A stretch of DNA of 64,000 nucleotides from Methanococcus aeolicus Nankai-3 (lineage in GTDB: Archaea; AGJL01; Methanococci; Methanococcales; Methanococcaceae): contig NC_009635.1 in the NCBI RefSeq assembly GCF_000017185.1, positions 1,505,501 through 1,569,500 on the forward strand, in the 5' to 3' direction. The translations under genes and the position numbers were made by a program. The first letter of the stretch is position 1. Each line of letters begins with the position of its first letter. The notes beneath the pieces were generated by a model. The model saw nothing but the letters and a program-made list of their open reading frames with translations. It did no database searches and was not told where the DNA came from. Shown piece after piece: positions 63,979 through 64,000 of this stretch.

Positions 63979-64000
63979 ATATTTTTATCCCATTTATAAT

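Overview
The window is very AT-rich DNA from a methanogenic archaeon, almost certainly a member of the Methanococcales (Methanococcus/Methanothermococcus type). The evidence is a Sec-containing formylmethanofuran dehydrogenase subunit with an archaeal SECIS hairpin, the methanogen-type seryl-tRNA synthetase, homoisocitrate dehydrogenase of coenzyme B synthesis, methanogenesis marker protein 11, archaeosine synthase, deoxyhypusine synthase, L15e, aIF2-beta and NMD3. Many genes have a GGTGA-type ribosome binding site about four bases before ATG or TTG. Coding density is high and genes lie on both strands.

Layout. 1-6 kb: TPP enzyme (cut by the left edge), zinc-ribbon protein, YchF-like GTPase, ABC exporter pair. 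6-17 kb: a secreted PIP-CTERM protein with a frameshifted tail, a radical SAM protein, a box C/D sRNA, the thiL-archaeosortase-NSUN cluster, rtcA, purL, moeA and a second, intact PIP-CTERM protein. 17-25 kb: selenoprotein FwdB with SECIS, FwdD, Sua5/TsaC, gamma-carbonic anhydrase-like protein and the korDABC operon. 25-33 kb: wtpA, a DtxR-type regulator, dhs, mobA, FKBP isomerase, moaA, hypF. 33-37 kb: amtB-glnK-glnK-amtB with NrpR-like operators. 38-51 kb: tRNA-Thr(GGT), serS, aksF, trpS, marker 11, arcS, a PgpA/CobZ-like phosphatase, fen, a PmbA-like protein and dapL. 51-64 kb: FAD oxidoreductase, hpt, UPF0489 and FAH-family proteins, K+ channel, rpl15e, aIF2-beta, nmd3, split transketolase around rpe, and a polysaccharide polymerase-like membrane protein.

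How the genes fit together. Several serve molybdenum/tungsten enzymes: WtpA imports oxyanion, MoaA, MoeA and MobA build the pterin cofactor, and FwdBD uses it. KorDABC supplies 2-oxoglutarate, which AksF-type chemistry extends towards coenzyme B and which is also the signal sensed by the GlnK/NrpR nitrogen system. The archaeosortase and the two PIP-tailed secreted proteins form a surface-protein sorting system.

Unexplained structure. (1) The palindrome GGAGCTCC occurs 52 times by my hand count, in genes and between them and in several reading frames. (2) A family of about nine MITE-like elements ends in TATAGT(A/C)AA. (3) Short AT-rich stems with exact 3-base loops recur in these elements, elsewhere between genes and once inside a gene. 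(4) A one-base deletion destroys the sorting tail of one PIP-CTERM protein.
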